Below are positions 36,979 to 48,572 of a stretch of 64,000 nt of DNA, in pieces. The DNA comes from Narthecium ossifragum (lineage: Eukaryota > Streptophyta > Magnoliopsida > Dioscoreales > Nartheciaceae): positions 19,262,795 to 19,326,794 of the forward strand of contig OY986974.1 in assembly GCA_963920575.1 (NCBI GenBank), in the 5' to 3' direction. Positions within the stretch are counted from its first letter, which is position 1, and each line of letters opens with the position of its first letter. The translations under genes were made by a program, and so were the position numbers. The notes under the pieces are model-generated. The model saw only the letters and a list, made by a program, of their open reading frames with translations, ran no database searches and was not told where the DNA came from.

Positions 36979-37476
36979 TGATGAGTGCATAAAATAGCAC
37001 TCTGAACAGCCTTATAACCAGCCCAATTGCTGGATTCTTCGGCTTTAATCAGCATCTTTAGTATTTTTTTACACTTATATGACACTTCACAAAGCTGTTT
37101 GAAAAATGCAGGAAATAGGAGTCAAAAGGAGCCAAAAAGGTGAAAAGAATCCATGGGTCAACTTTGAAAATTAAACTGTATCTGTTCAGGAAGAACCAGA
37201 TAATTTGCCAAAAACTAGACTTCCAGAACTCTCCAATCATATATGGCACATTATCTGGTTCTTCCAGAAAAGGTAGAGTTTAATTTTCGAAGTTGACCCA
37301 TATAATTTTTTCACCTTCTTTGCTCCTTTTGACTCCTATTTCCTGCATTTTTCAAACAGCTTTGTGAAGCATCATATAAGTGTAATAACAATACTAAAAA
37401 GGCTAATTAAAGCCGAAGAATCCAGCAATTGGGCTGGTTATAAGGCTGTTCAGAGTGCTATTTTATGCACTCATCA
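36979..37476. repeat. 498-bp foldback made of two head-to-head LTR starts
   Basis: The first about 230 bp is the start of the Athila LTR (TGATGAGTGCATAAAATAGC). The last about 230 bp is its reverse complement, ending TTTTATGCACTCATCA. The loop is only about 40 bp, near 37205-37248. A transcript would fold into a very long hairpin. Confidence 0.9.
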
Positions 37477-37921
37477 ATAGGAAATGTGTGCTTCACCTAA
37501 TAAAAAAACATTCTATGTTATCAGGGCTATGTTGTTTAGTTGTTTGGGGAGAGGACTGATGTGTGGATTGTGATGTTGTGGTTGGTGTGAACGTTGGTAG
37601 TATTATTCAATAATTCCATATCGTTAGCGGTTCACAAAAATTGGTGCTTAGCATATACACTCTACTTGGATGGTTTCATCTGATTTGTGTGGTTGTAATT
37701 GTAAGGATGGATGTTTTCTTATGTAAAACAAATTACTCGGAGTCTATCACGGTATTCGTCCGAAGAACTAATCACGGGTGGGTCACTGGATGAAAAACAT
37801 CCGTGTTGGACCCCTATTCGAGCCCTGTCACGCACTGAGCCCAGGACTGATGTCAATCCGCACACTTGGGCCTAGGTCTGGTCCGCCCCACGAGCTAAAA
37901 CGATGAAAGAAACCTTGCTAG

Positions 37922-38308
37922 ATGTCTAAATCGTTCCCTTCTCTTCCCTCCGCTCGTCTGGCCGTTGTAGGAAACGGGACGTCGATGCCGTTGCCGGATG
38001 TTGGAGGAGGGGATGTTAACAAGTGGCAATGGGACAACGCCGCCGCCGGAGCCATCACGGGGTTCGCTACCGTCGCCGCGCTCCATCCTCTCGACGTAGT
38101 CCGCACCAGGTTCCAAGGTCTCTCTCTTTCCTTCTATCAATCCATCTATCTATCTTTATTTCTACCCAAGAATGTTCGGATGATGAAACCAATTTGTTCT
38201 TCGTTTTATCTGGATTGATTTGTTTATGTGGTGAGCAATGGAAGACTGTCGAGCCTTCAATCCTACAAGAACACGGGCCACGCCATTTACACCATAGCGC
38301 GCTTGGAG
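37922..38308 (+). pseudogene. FOLT1: folate carrier (FOLT1-like) 5' fragment, copy B
   Basis: Exon 1 (37922-38117) keeps its ATG and encodes MSKSFPSLPSARLAVVG, then WQWDNAAAGAITGFATV, AALHPLDVVRTRFQ: the first helix and first PxDxxRxR carrier signature of a mitochondrial-carrier-family folate transporter. Exon 2 (38232-38308) encodes SNGRLSSLQSYKNTGHAIYT with IARLE, but its acceptor reads TG instead of AG. No further exons are seen before the solo LTR at 38635; 38309-38634 looks like remaining intron or flank. It follows the 3' flank of GSTU copy B, as copy A follows GSTU copy A. It cannot make a full carrier. Confidence 0.72.
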
Positions 38309-38794
38309 GTTCTCTTCCTTCTTTCAACTCTTATGTGGAGAAATCAATTGATTTTTTGAAGTTTTGCACAAATATATATCGTAATCAATAGCTTTATATG
38401 TCCAAAAGGCACTCGTTGGCATCCATTCGATATCATGTTTTTCCGAAGCCACGAAAAGATGAGGTCGGAGGGTTAAGGGGAACCATGATATCAGAATGAT
38501 CATAAAAGGGAAACCAGCTAGTTATTGAAACACACTCATGAGGATCCTATTTGTAGGAAACCCGCTCAAGTAATTACTCTATCAAAGTACATAGTAACTG
38601 ACAATACAGGTGGGGGAAAATGTCTATTCTGTCATGTGAGGACCTGTCCCTCTATTCCTGTAGCACGTTGTTGACCACAAGGGCAATTTGGTAAATTATG
38701 CTTTGTCGGTTTGTTTCACACCCGCGTATGCACACACAACCTCTGGTTGATATTTGTGTTTGATTAGATCCGTTTAAGGGGTTTTTGACCACTG

Positions 38795-38864
38795 GATCCA
38801 TCCAAGCTAGTGTTGGATCGATCCAGCCAGTCTTGGATCGATCCGACTTGGTGTTGGATCGATC
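38795..38864. repeat. 21-bp ladder of GGATCGATCC palindromes
   Basis: Starts at 38795 (variant GATCCATC), 38816, 38836 and 38857. The steps are 21, 20 and 21 bp. Confidence 0.9.
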
Positions 38865-39810
38865 CGGGACTGTAGCAGGTCGGTGTCTTCCTTTGCGAGG
38901 ACGGCCGCCGTTGGCCGTCGCTCTCCCCTGTCAGAACGGGAGGACTTTCCCTCACCTCCTTCCCCTCCTTTCCCGGCTTTCCCCTTCCCCTTTCTTCCTC
39001 TTCTCCTTCTCCTTCCTCTCTTCTTATTCCTTCTTCTTTCTCCTTCCCGCGAGCTCTGCTTCCCCTGTTTCCGGCTGAACCTTCTTCTCCACCGTTCTCC
39101 CTCCTCCGACCACCGTTTTGAGCGTTTGAAGGCTCGTTGGAACCGTAGAGGCGTGAGGAAGATCTCTGGTATGGTTTGAAGCTCCGTTGGTGACCGGTTT
39201 GCGGGGAATCAGCCGAGGATTGCGTTTCCGGTAGGTGTTCTACCTACGAGAGTTGTTTAATGGGTTTCTCCTAATCTAGACGTTTGATCTTGCTGTTCTT
39301 TGTGTTTTTGGATTCCTCTTCCTTAGTAGAATTTCTGGTATAAGTTTCATAAGCTTTAGTTGAGATTTTAGTAGGATTTATGCATGTTTTCTCTCGGATT
39401 TTCCAGTTTCTGCTGTTCTTCAAGAACAGCTGGTTTGTGGCGCGTTTTACGACCAGTAAGTGCATGTTCTTGGGTTGTGATGAACATAAGAGTTGTAGAC
39501 CTTCGAATCTACTCTCAAACCCAACTGATTTCATAATTTTCTGATTTTCCTACGATTTGTTATGAATTTATTACTGGAGGGCTGCGTTGCAGCAATTAAT
39601 TGGTAAGTCAGTTTGATTAGCGGTTTTGATTAGTGTTTTCCCGTTAATCTAGCCGTTGGATGTTTCTGGATTTTGGATATGTTGATCCCGACATATAGAT
39701 CTACTAGTGTCTAGGTTGGATCCCGAATCTGACGTCGGTTGGACGTCGGATCGTCGGGTCAACTAGCTGCTATGTAGAGAATGGTTTCTTTTTCTTGGGC
39801 TTTCCGAGTC

Positions 39811-39931
39811 CGATCGATCTAAGGACAAGTTGGATCGATCGGACTGCAAGTCGGATCAATCCATGGGTATGTTGGATCGATCCAGGTTGCACCCAAGATG
39901 GTCTGTTCACTGGTGGAAGTTGGATCGATCC
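39811..39931. repeat. exact 21-bp ladder of GATCGATC palindromes
   Basis: Starts at 39812, 39833, 39854 (variant GATCAATC) and 39875, all exactly 21 bp apart, then one at 39923 (+48). Confidence 0.9.
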
Positions 39932-41227
39932 AGTGTTTCCCAGGAACAGTATCTGAGGGTAGCAGAGAATTGCATGTTTAGTGATATTGCTATAAACTGT
40001 TGTTTGTTACTGCTTTGTGGTTGAACTGTGAGTGTGATGACTCCCGGGATTGTGTAGAATAAATGGGCTGGCTATATGCCTTTTATCGCTTTGTGGTTAA
40101 CCGAGAGAGTCATGAACCTCGGGAATGTTTAGTATAAATGGGCCGAAGGTATGCCCTTGATTGTTACTTGTTTATACTATTACATGCATTGTTGATTGTG
40201 CATTAGAGACCTAGCGTTTGACTGTAGTGCTGTTAGTATGATGTTTGGGGTCGTGTTAGCTCTGTTGCTTAGAGTGCTGAGAGTTGGTTGTCATAACCAC
40301 GGTTGTTCCGCCAATTGTGGAGATTCCGCTTGGAGAGTGGTGTCCTACTGGTATCGTCATGTCCACCCTGTATCAGGGACTGTCAGAGGAAGTCCACCCT
40401 TGAACAGTGGCTGTCGAAGGACGTACTTTGGACATGTACCCTTCGGGTTACTGACGGGATTTATGGGGTCCTTGGCAGGCCTCAGTACTTGGCACAGAGT
40501 TTGTTCAGTTGTTGTTGCCTTCCTTGTGTGTGTCGTAGAGTAGAACCCTACCGAGCTTAGTGCTCACTCCTACCCGGGCGGTATTTGCAGGTGCAAGTAC
40601 CAGCTCTCCTTCGGTGAGCCCCAGTTGCTCGTCCTGCGGTGGCGCAACAACATCAGGGCATGTTTGAGGGCCAAGATGGCTTCTGTTGTGCCTTTCGGGA
40701 GACCTCTGTTGATGTAACCCTTTTTGAGTTTTATAACATCTTTTGTACATGAGGACTGGTTTATGTAAATCTTAATATAACTCTATTGTATGTACACTTT
40801 TGTAATAATAGTAGATAGATTTACTTCCGCTCTCTGTTTCTTTTGTAATTGTTTTCGCCAGTTGTTGTTAGTAGATGTAGGAACCTCCCCTTGTGTTCCG
40901 GTCCGGATGGGTCTTCCGGCCGGGGCGCGACATGTCAATTTATGATGTCTTTTCAGTTCAAATTTCATAATTCTGCAATGTCGTTTCTTTAGGCGGTGTG
41001 CATCGCACTGCCTTATGCTTGACGCAGTGGAAGATGTATAAAGACCTGGATTAACAAATGTTAAATTCAAGAGGTCTAGAATCCACCAGGGAAAGACAAG
41101 AGCTCTCTTTAAAATAATGCAACAGGTCACGACAGCATATTACCTAAATACCATGAAAATAAAATAACAATAAAACAAAACTAAACAAATCAATTAAGTT
41201 ATTGCTACTGGCTTCAAGTCTTATTTC

Positions 41228-42682
41228 CTAGCCTGCTTGCAATCCAGATGTCGTAGATATTCCAAGGTTACCTGGCACTGCATCAGTCCCCTCCACATAA
41301 AAACAACACGCCCTCGAGTTAATGTCTGGATATAAAGCTTCTTCCTGTGCATGATACTCATGCAAATTTGCAATATTGATTGTCTTCGAAATTCCCATAT
41401 CTGCTGGCAAATCAATAACATAGGCATTGCTATTGATTTTTTTCAAAACTCTATAAGGACCATACTTGTTTGGCTTGAGCTTGTTATAAGTCCCAGCTAG
41501 AAACCTCTCTTTGCGTAGAAACACCATCACCATATCTCCCTCTTGAAACTCATTGTGCCGATGATGCTTATCAGTCGCTACTTTATATTTAGCATTTGTC
41601 TTCTCCAACTTCTGCTTAACTTCATCTTGACTAGTTTGCACTTCCTCTGCCATGTTCGCTGCTGGCTTACGTTTTCCTTCTATTCTTAGTAGGCGTGCTA
41701 AATCCAATGCATGTCTTGGCTGCTTCAACTATACCAGCGAGAAGGGTGATTTACCTGCAGTACTATGAGTTGCATTGTTGTATGCAAGCTCAGCTTGTGG
41801 TAAGGCATGATCCCAATGTTTTGGCTTGTCTCCACATATCCTACTAATCAAATTGTCCAATGTTTTGTTCACCACTTTAGAAATTTAGAATATATGTCAG
41901 AAGTAATTGATTGTGGAAAGCCATGCAGCTTGACAACCTATTGGAAGAACAATCTTAAAATGTGGGAGGCATCTGATGTCTTCCTACAATGAATGATGTT
42001 CACCATTTTTTAGAAACTGTCGACCACAACAAAAACAGAGTGTCCTCCTCATTGTGTACGAGATTAACCTAACACAAAATCCATAGATAAGTTCTCCCAA
42101 ATGTCATTAGGAAAAGACAGACGAGTATAAAGACCTGTATTTTGTGCTTGGCCCTTTGAAGTCTGACACGCATGACACTTTCTCACAAATTTTCCCTCAT
42201 CTCTCTTCAATTGAGGCCAATAGTACCTCTCTTCCAACAGACTAATAGTCTTATCTCTTCCCAAATGACCACTAAGATCACCCCCATGCAAATCTCGAAT
42301 AAACTTTTCTCTCAAAGAAACTCTTCGAATGCATAACCCATTGCTACTAAATAGATATCCATCATAGACATGGAACTCTCCTGTAGGTTGCCTTGCCAAG
42401 CACTTTTCCCACGTAACTTTATAATCTTCATCTTCTGCATATAATTCCTTCAAGCATTCAAACCCCATTACCTCTTGGCTCATAGTGACCATTAATGTAG
42501 CTCTATGACTCAAAGCTTCGGCTACGTACCCGATTAAGAGCTCCTGACTTATGCCGAATAACAAAAGGAAATTTCTCCAAAACGGTGGACCATTGAGTAT
42601 GTATATTACTAAAGTGCTTTTGACGATTCAAAAACTTCAATGCGTGGTGATCAGTATACAAAATCATTTCCTTTTGTATTAA
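41228..42682 (-). pseudogene. gypsy RNase H end and integrase, broken
   Basis: From the right: the RNase H tail [19 protein letters not shown] and [15 protein letters not shown]. Then the integrase zinc-binding region [41 protein letters not shown] and [15 protein letters not shown] (first Asp). The catalytic core at 41730-42060 is riddled with stops. The C-terminal part (41228-41728) reads [40 protein letters not shown] and [10 protein letters not shown]. The frame joins the RT side across 42683-46979 as HWEHYL then IQKEM. Confidence 0.85.
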
Positions 42683-43070
42683 GGGTCTGTTTGGTTGCTC
42701 AAATCGCTGGTGCAAATAGATCGTGGGGTCCATGCATCCTGCGGTACATGCATCGGCCATCCAGATCACTTGTTTGGTTGCGTATGCTGACGGTCGATCC
42801 ATGCATCGATCTTCGCTTCAACCATCTAACTCAAAATGTTGCCTTCAAACTTCACAGTGGATCCACGCATCCACCGTCGCATCGACCGTCAGTCTCTATG
42901 AGAAAATGATGCATCCAGGGTCAATCGATACATCGACCGTCGCTTCAGCCGTCTAGCTCAAAATCCAGCTTTCAAACTTCACGGTCGACCAACGCTTCGA
43001 CCACGGTGGGCGCATCGCATGAAACAGCGATGCACGATTTGGCCTAAAAAATGCATCGCACGGTGGATGC

Positions 43071-46000
43071 TGTCGTGCCCCGACCCGCGTAGGGCCAATT
43101 GGGCCAGGCGACGCGAACCGGCACCTAACTAAGTGCGGAAAAGTTTTGGCGAGGGTTCCCTCTAATCTACTGGTCTCCCTAAACAATCCACAAGTACCCT
43201 GATTTAAGCAGTTAATTAACCAACCTCAACAGACATGATATAATAATTCAGAATCCTCGAAAGGGTACAATAGTCATATACATCATACTCCCGTAGGGGA
43301 TTAACTATAACAAAAAAAGGTAAACGATGATCACCACTCCTCAAGCACCGCCAGACGCCGTCGCGCCACCAAACACCTGCCCTGTAGGGGCCACGGAAGA
43401 GGAGCTAACGCCTGCACCTGCAAAACGCAGCCCGGGTAGAAGTGAGCAACTAAGCTCAGCAGGGAAACTACACTACAACTCACACAGAGGAGGGAACACA
43501 ACAGTGTCGCCCTCAATCAAAGCCTGGGTGTACACATGGCCCCATAACCCCACCGCGCGTCCCTGAGGGCCTCAGTCATGGTCTTTCAGAAGAACTGGTC
43601 ACATGTTGGGTCACGCTCAGTAAAGCAGGAAACCAACACTGCTGACTCACAAGCAGGAAACCGACACTGCTAGGCGGGAAACGACACAGCTGAGTAGGCA
43701 GATCCTCTACTCAAGAGTCATAGAACACTGGACACCGGCTATACCTCAGAACTCGGCTCAAGGCCGATACGACCTCTAAATCATTGATCAACATGTATTC
43801 AAGTCATCTAAGCCTATCATCGATATCGACTGAATACTACCATTCAAACCTGAACCAATCTATCCAGCCCCGGTCCTAAACCCTAAGGCTAAATCTGAGC
43901 TACCCAAAAGCCTCGGATCGGCGATCAACCCATCGCCCACGCCCTATCCTTATGCATCTAATGCACAATCGAATACATGCTATGAGCATATACAGGAAAA
44001 TAGATAAGCATGCAACATATGTGACGATAATAAACATGGTCTGGGCTCGGCACCATGCTAGCCCGGGGTGATGAACAGATAAGTAAGGTCAGGGAAATGA
44101 TACAGCGGTGACACCACCAGTTGCCACCCAGTTCACAAAGGAAACTGACAATGGGAAGCAGCCCCAGCTAACTAGTCAAACGGCAATATAATAATATTAT
44201 ATTCAAAGCTTAGGGTAAACTTAAGGTCTGTTTAGTCTACAGCAAACCTCGAAAAATCCTATCTTTCGATCTAGCAGTCCGATAGACATGAAACATGATA
44301 TGCCCACCAAAAGACATACCCCGAATCACATACCCTAAAATCGGATCGATCGAATTAATGCAAATCGATGAAAACCTATAATTTCGGCTAAATCTCAGAT
44401 ATGATAAACCCAACAAGAAATGGCTTGGATGTAAACCAAACTTTGCAGATCACACCTAATTATCACTAGGATCATCCCCTCCAAAAATCAGATCCATTAA
44501 TCAACGAAAAACCACTTAATTACACTAATTAAGATGACTGCCCTGTTCAACACAGACAACCCATCTAACCAGAAAAAGTATGTAAATCCAAAAATCATGA
44601 AACTAGTTGGGAATGAAAGCTAACTCACATATCTACAACTTTCATTCAGAACACAAACTCAGATCATGTACGTACAGCTCGGAAGTCACGTTAGAACACC
44701 ACTGCTCTAATTAAACCAGGAAATCAGAAAATAGTATAAGGAAACCTTGCTTAAATCCATATCAAATCAAAACCAAATCCTACCAAACTTTAATCAGGTG
44801 ATAATCAGGCTACCAAGCATCATCTAGCATACTTTAATAGAAGAACAAACAAATAAAACCACGAAGAACACCTAATCTAAGGTTTAAAGAAGAAACCTAC
44901 CAAACCACGCTAATCCACGTTTGATTCTCAATCAAACCATCCAAGGAGGGTGTAGATCTCTTCCTCTAGCTCCTGGCAAGCTTCCCAAGCCGCTGGATCA
45001 AGCTCCTAATGAGAATTTCTAAGGTAAGAGGAGAGGAGAAGAAAAACCGGAAAAACAGAGAGGTCCCGGGTTACTTATAGGCTCGAGTCTGAGCTCGAGT
45101 CTGAGCGATCGGTCCTAAGACCGATCGGTCGGACTAGGTCGGTTCGCGTCCTTATCCGGACACGTGATGAGTCACTAAATATTCATACTTAAACCTCTTA
45201 AATTACATTTGTTACCCCGAGAGTGTTTGTATTTGATAGCTTGTTAGTTGAGTTTAGGTTTAACAATGCTTTGAGAAGAAATGCAGGAAATTCGGCTAAA
45301 ATTACTAAATAAATTGCTTCATCAACCGTCAGTAATATATTCTCCAGATATTTGAATAAGGTCCAAATATTCTGAAAATTTTGAGTGTTGTATAAGACTC
45401 AGAGATCTACAACTTTCATGTTGGACACTATGCGAGATTCCTGACAGATTAATACCAGTTTTGAAGACTATGAAGATAAACAGATGCTGGGAAACTGATC
45501 CGTTGACGTTCAGGAGAATATTTTTAAAATATTCCAGATATGTCAGAATATTATCAAATCTTCGGGATCTGATAGAAGACTTCCAGGTCTACATCTTTCA
45601 TGTTGAACTTGTTTTCAAAATCCGGTTTGATTGGACCCAGTTGCGACCGGAATAGATTGCCATGAATTAATTCAGGGAACCCGAGTTGTAGTAGGAGTCC
45701 AACTTAACCCAAAACCCTAATTCTGGGAGTTAGCTTATAAAAAGGGCTTTTCCTGGCCAAAAATCAGAGTCCCTGGAGAGAGAAAAGAGAGGATTAAGGT
45801 TGCTGAAGAAGATGGAGATGCGCCATGGATCTCAAGCGTTCTTCACCAAATTCATGGCCGCCATCCACAAGATGAGTGACTAATCTCTCACTTAGGGATC
45901 TCATGAAACTCTAATGTAGCCTTGTTGTATTTTTTTCTAGTTAAATCTTGTAATCTTTTCTATGGCATGATCCTTTGAATTTGGTTTTAAGGACAATAGA

Positions 46001-46900
46001 GTTGAAGGAACCTGGATGTCCTTTGACGTATTTTCAATCTTACACGATTGCGGTACTTGAGTGTGAAGATTCTTAGGATGATTTTAATGTCGCCTTTATG
46101 TGTGTCTTTGAGATAGTTTATGCTAAGCAAAGATAGATTGTACTCAGGTTAAGTCCGAAGATAGTCTATGCTAAGTGAAGATAGACTATGTCGTAGGATA
46201 ACATGAGCGTTCTTTTAGGGATTCATGCGAGCTTAGGAAGCCGTGATTCCATATGTCTAGATTAGAGAACAAGAGGATACTAGAGAATACAGGAGGTGAA
46301 ATTAGAGTGGATTGAGTAATCCCTAGGTCTTTCTCATATTGATTCATCCCTATCCTTTTATTACTTTCTTAGTTAGATTTAATTCCATAGTTAATCAAAA
46401 TCCTTCTCTTTCGCCTTAAGATAGAATGTTTGAAATTGATTTAAGTTCTTCTCTGTTGACAATATTTCCCTGTGATTCGGCTCCGGATCTCACCACTATT
46501 CTACGCCCGTAGAGTAGTGATTGATTGAAGGATTATATATTTATAAATTGTGTCGAGTTGTGCGATTTAATGACGTCGTGCGAACGAGATCAACACGTTA
46601 GCCGCGTCCTTATCCAGACAATCGATATAGGTGCGATCGATCACTCCCAGGAGCAACCGATCGCACATGGGCCGCCACTGTCCTAAACACAAGCTTTCGC
46701 GCGCCCGAGCTTGGACCTTTCGATCCAAAACCCGGTTAAGGTTCTAACAGGCACATAAATCAAACATATGGTTGTGTGTGCACACGCGGGTGTAAAACAA
46801 ACCGACAAGACGTAATTTATCAAATTGCCCTTGCGGTCAGCAATGAGCTACGGGCTCGACTTGGACGGTCGACCCAGGAGTAGAGGGACAGGTCCTCACA
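43071..46900 (-). mobile_element. LTR, Tekay/Del-like family (copy 4), with nested LTR
   Basis: Plus-strand ends TGTCGTGCCCCGACCC and GGTCCTCACA are the family termini. Length is about 2.4 kb after removing the nested LTR. The flanks GATGC and TATGT agree at three of five positions only, so the duplication is decayed or absent. It sits in the Tourist-like element. Confidence 0.85.
45165..46592 (+). mobile_element. solo Athila-type LTR (1428 bp)
   Basis: TGATGAGTCACTAAAT to GAACGAGATCA, with a perfect duplication ACACG (45160-45164, 46593-46597). A TATA-like word (TTATAAAAAGGG) lies near 45736. It is the innermost of four nested insertions. Confidence 0.92.
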
Positions 46901-46979
46901 TATGTATTAGTTGATGCATGGTGAACCAAATACAAGATCAACTGTGGAGGGTGTATCGCGCCCCCAACCAAACAACCCC

Positions 46980-48563
46980 TAAGTAGTGTTCCCAATGCTA
47001 CAAAGCAACCACAAAGAACTCGTGGTCATATGTAGACCACTTTTGCCTTGCCCAATTAAGTTTGTTGCTGAAAAAGACATCTGGCCTTCCATCTTGAGAC
47101 AATACAGCTCCGACTACCATACCACTAGCATCACACTCTACTTCAAAGAGCTTGTCAAAACTTAGTAAAGCCAACTCTAGTGTAGTGCATAACTTTTCCT
47201 TAATCCAAGAAAAACTCTTCTATGCTTCATCTACCCATTTAAATTTTCCTCTTTTCAAACATTCAATAATGGGGGCAATAGTAGAAATGAAGTTTCGTAA
47301 AAATCTTCTATAGAATGTTGCTAATCCATGGAAGCTACGTAGCTCTGTTATGGTTTAGGGAGTAGGCCACTCACGAATGGCCTTCACCTTTTTCCTCATC
47401 CACATGAATTCCAACAGAGATCACCACATAACCCAAAAACAAGCTGCCTGTCAAGAAACTACACTTCTTCAAGTTAATAAATAACTTATTCTTTACCAAC
47501 ACTATCAACACTTCTCTTTGGTGATGCATATGTTCCGTCTCATCTTTACTATAAATTAAGATATCATCGAAATAAACAACGACAAACTTCCAGAGAAAAG
47601 GTTTTAATACCTGATTCATTAGCCGCATGAACGTACTCGGTGCATTTGACACCCCGAATGGCATGACCATCCATTCATACAAGCCTTCCTTGGTTTTAAA
47701 AGCAGTCTTCCACTCATCTCCTGGCCATATTCTGGTTTGATGGTATCCACTCTTCAAATCAATATTAGAAAATAATTTTGATCCTGCCAACATATCCAAC
47801 ATGTTGTCTGAGCGAGGTATAGGAAATCTATATCTCACTGTAATTTTATTTATAACTCGGCTGTCTACGCACATACGCCAGTTGCCAGCTACCATCTTTC
47901 TTTTATGTCAACAATGTTGGGACTGCACAATGGCTCATACTTTCACGAATAAATCCCTTCTTTAGTAGCTCTTCTATTTTTTCCTTCAAGATTTCACTCT
48001 CCTTCGGGCTCATGCGATAATGAGGCAGGTTTGGTAGGCTTGCTCTAGGTACCAAATATATATGGTGCTGGATATCTCTCATAGGTGGCAATTCGTCGGG
48101 TAAATCTTCTGGGATGAACTCCCCATATTCTTTTAGCAACTATTGTACCTTTCCTAATACTTCCTTCTCAACATTCTTCTCAGCATTCACAACTAGAGCC
48201 TTAACCATCACCACATGAATCTCTTGTGAGTACTTTGCTTCAGCTTCAAATTCTCTTTCGGAACTAGCCAGAGTAAGAAAAGACCTCCCTTCCACTTTAG
48301 AAGCTTTGGGGTTATTAGTAAAATTCTTTGTAGGAACTACAACAATATTATGGCCTTCCAAAGTAAACAAGTACACATTATCCTAAGCTTTATAAGTGGC
48401 ATTCACGTCATATTGCCAAGGCCACCCCAGTAACACCTGGCTAGCATCCATTTCTATGACATCACAATCCACTTCATCCCTATAATGTTTTCCAATAGAA
48501 ATAGGAACTTTGCGAACTCTTGTTACCTTAACTGTTGGTCCGTTTTTAACCCAGCCAATAGAA
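46980..48563 (-). pseudogene. gypsy protease tail, reverse transcriptase and RNase H, broken
   Basis: Minus strand from 48563: PYSIGWVKNGPTVKV, CDVIEMDASQVLLGWPWQYDV (protease-RT linker), [16 protein letters not shown] and [16 protein letters not shown]. Then the RT domain at 47371-47895: [50 protein letters not shown] and [14 protein letters not shown] (YxDD as YFDD). RNase H follows ([20 protein letters not shown]) up to the insertion site. Single stops interrupt it, including one between 47896 and 47903 and one in the RNase H part. The RT motif itself is intact. Confidence 0.88.
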
Positions 48564-48572
48564 TAAGGAGAG

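Larger units (their letters stand above)
28104..37476 (+). mobile_element. Athila/Tat-like Ty3-gypsy element, decayed
   Basis: A 5'-truncated LTR (28104-28953) is followed by the lineage-typical primer-binding text TTTTTGGCGCCGTTGC (about 28956-28971), gag, protease, RT, RNase H, integrase and a long 3' untranslated region. A polypurine tract (GGCTGGGGGG, ending 36976) then leads to the start of the 3' LTR at 36979. That LTR continues only about 230 bp before meeting an inverted copy of itself. The element is inserted in the 3' untranslated region of GSTU copy B (broken at 28103, resuming 37477). Many stops and frameshifts are present. It carries two further insertions (29819-31454, 32207-32439). 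Confidence 0.9.
38635..40932 (+). mobile_element. solo LTR, Tekay/Del-like family (copy 3)
   Basis: 2298 bp, TGTGAGGACCTG to GGGGCGCGACA, with a perfect duplication TGTCA (38630-38634, 40933-40937). It carries two palindrome ladders (38795-38866, 39811-39931), all with G/C flanks. Confidence 0.93.
42683..46979. mobile_element. Tourist-like element split by nested LTRs
   Basis: TAA duplication on both sides (42680-42682, 46980-46982). The ends GGGTCTGTTTGGTTG and the inverse of CAACCAAACAACCCC fit PIF/Harbinger-type MITEs. Without the LTR at 43071-46900 it is about 467 bp. The interior (42780-43060) contains CGACCGTC/GCATCG words and an internal repeat with a 125-bp period (AACTCAAAATG...CTTCAAACTTCACxGT). 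Both are shared with the Copia LTR at 12.1 kb. Confidence 0.75.

Noticed and set aside
43071..46900. Perfect target duplication for LTR copy 4
   Set aside because: Flanks GATGC and TATGT agree at only three of five positions, so I do not claim one.
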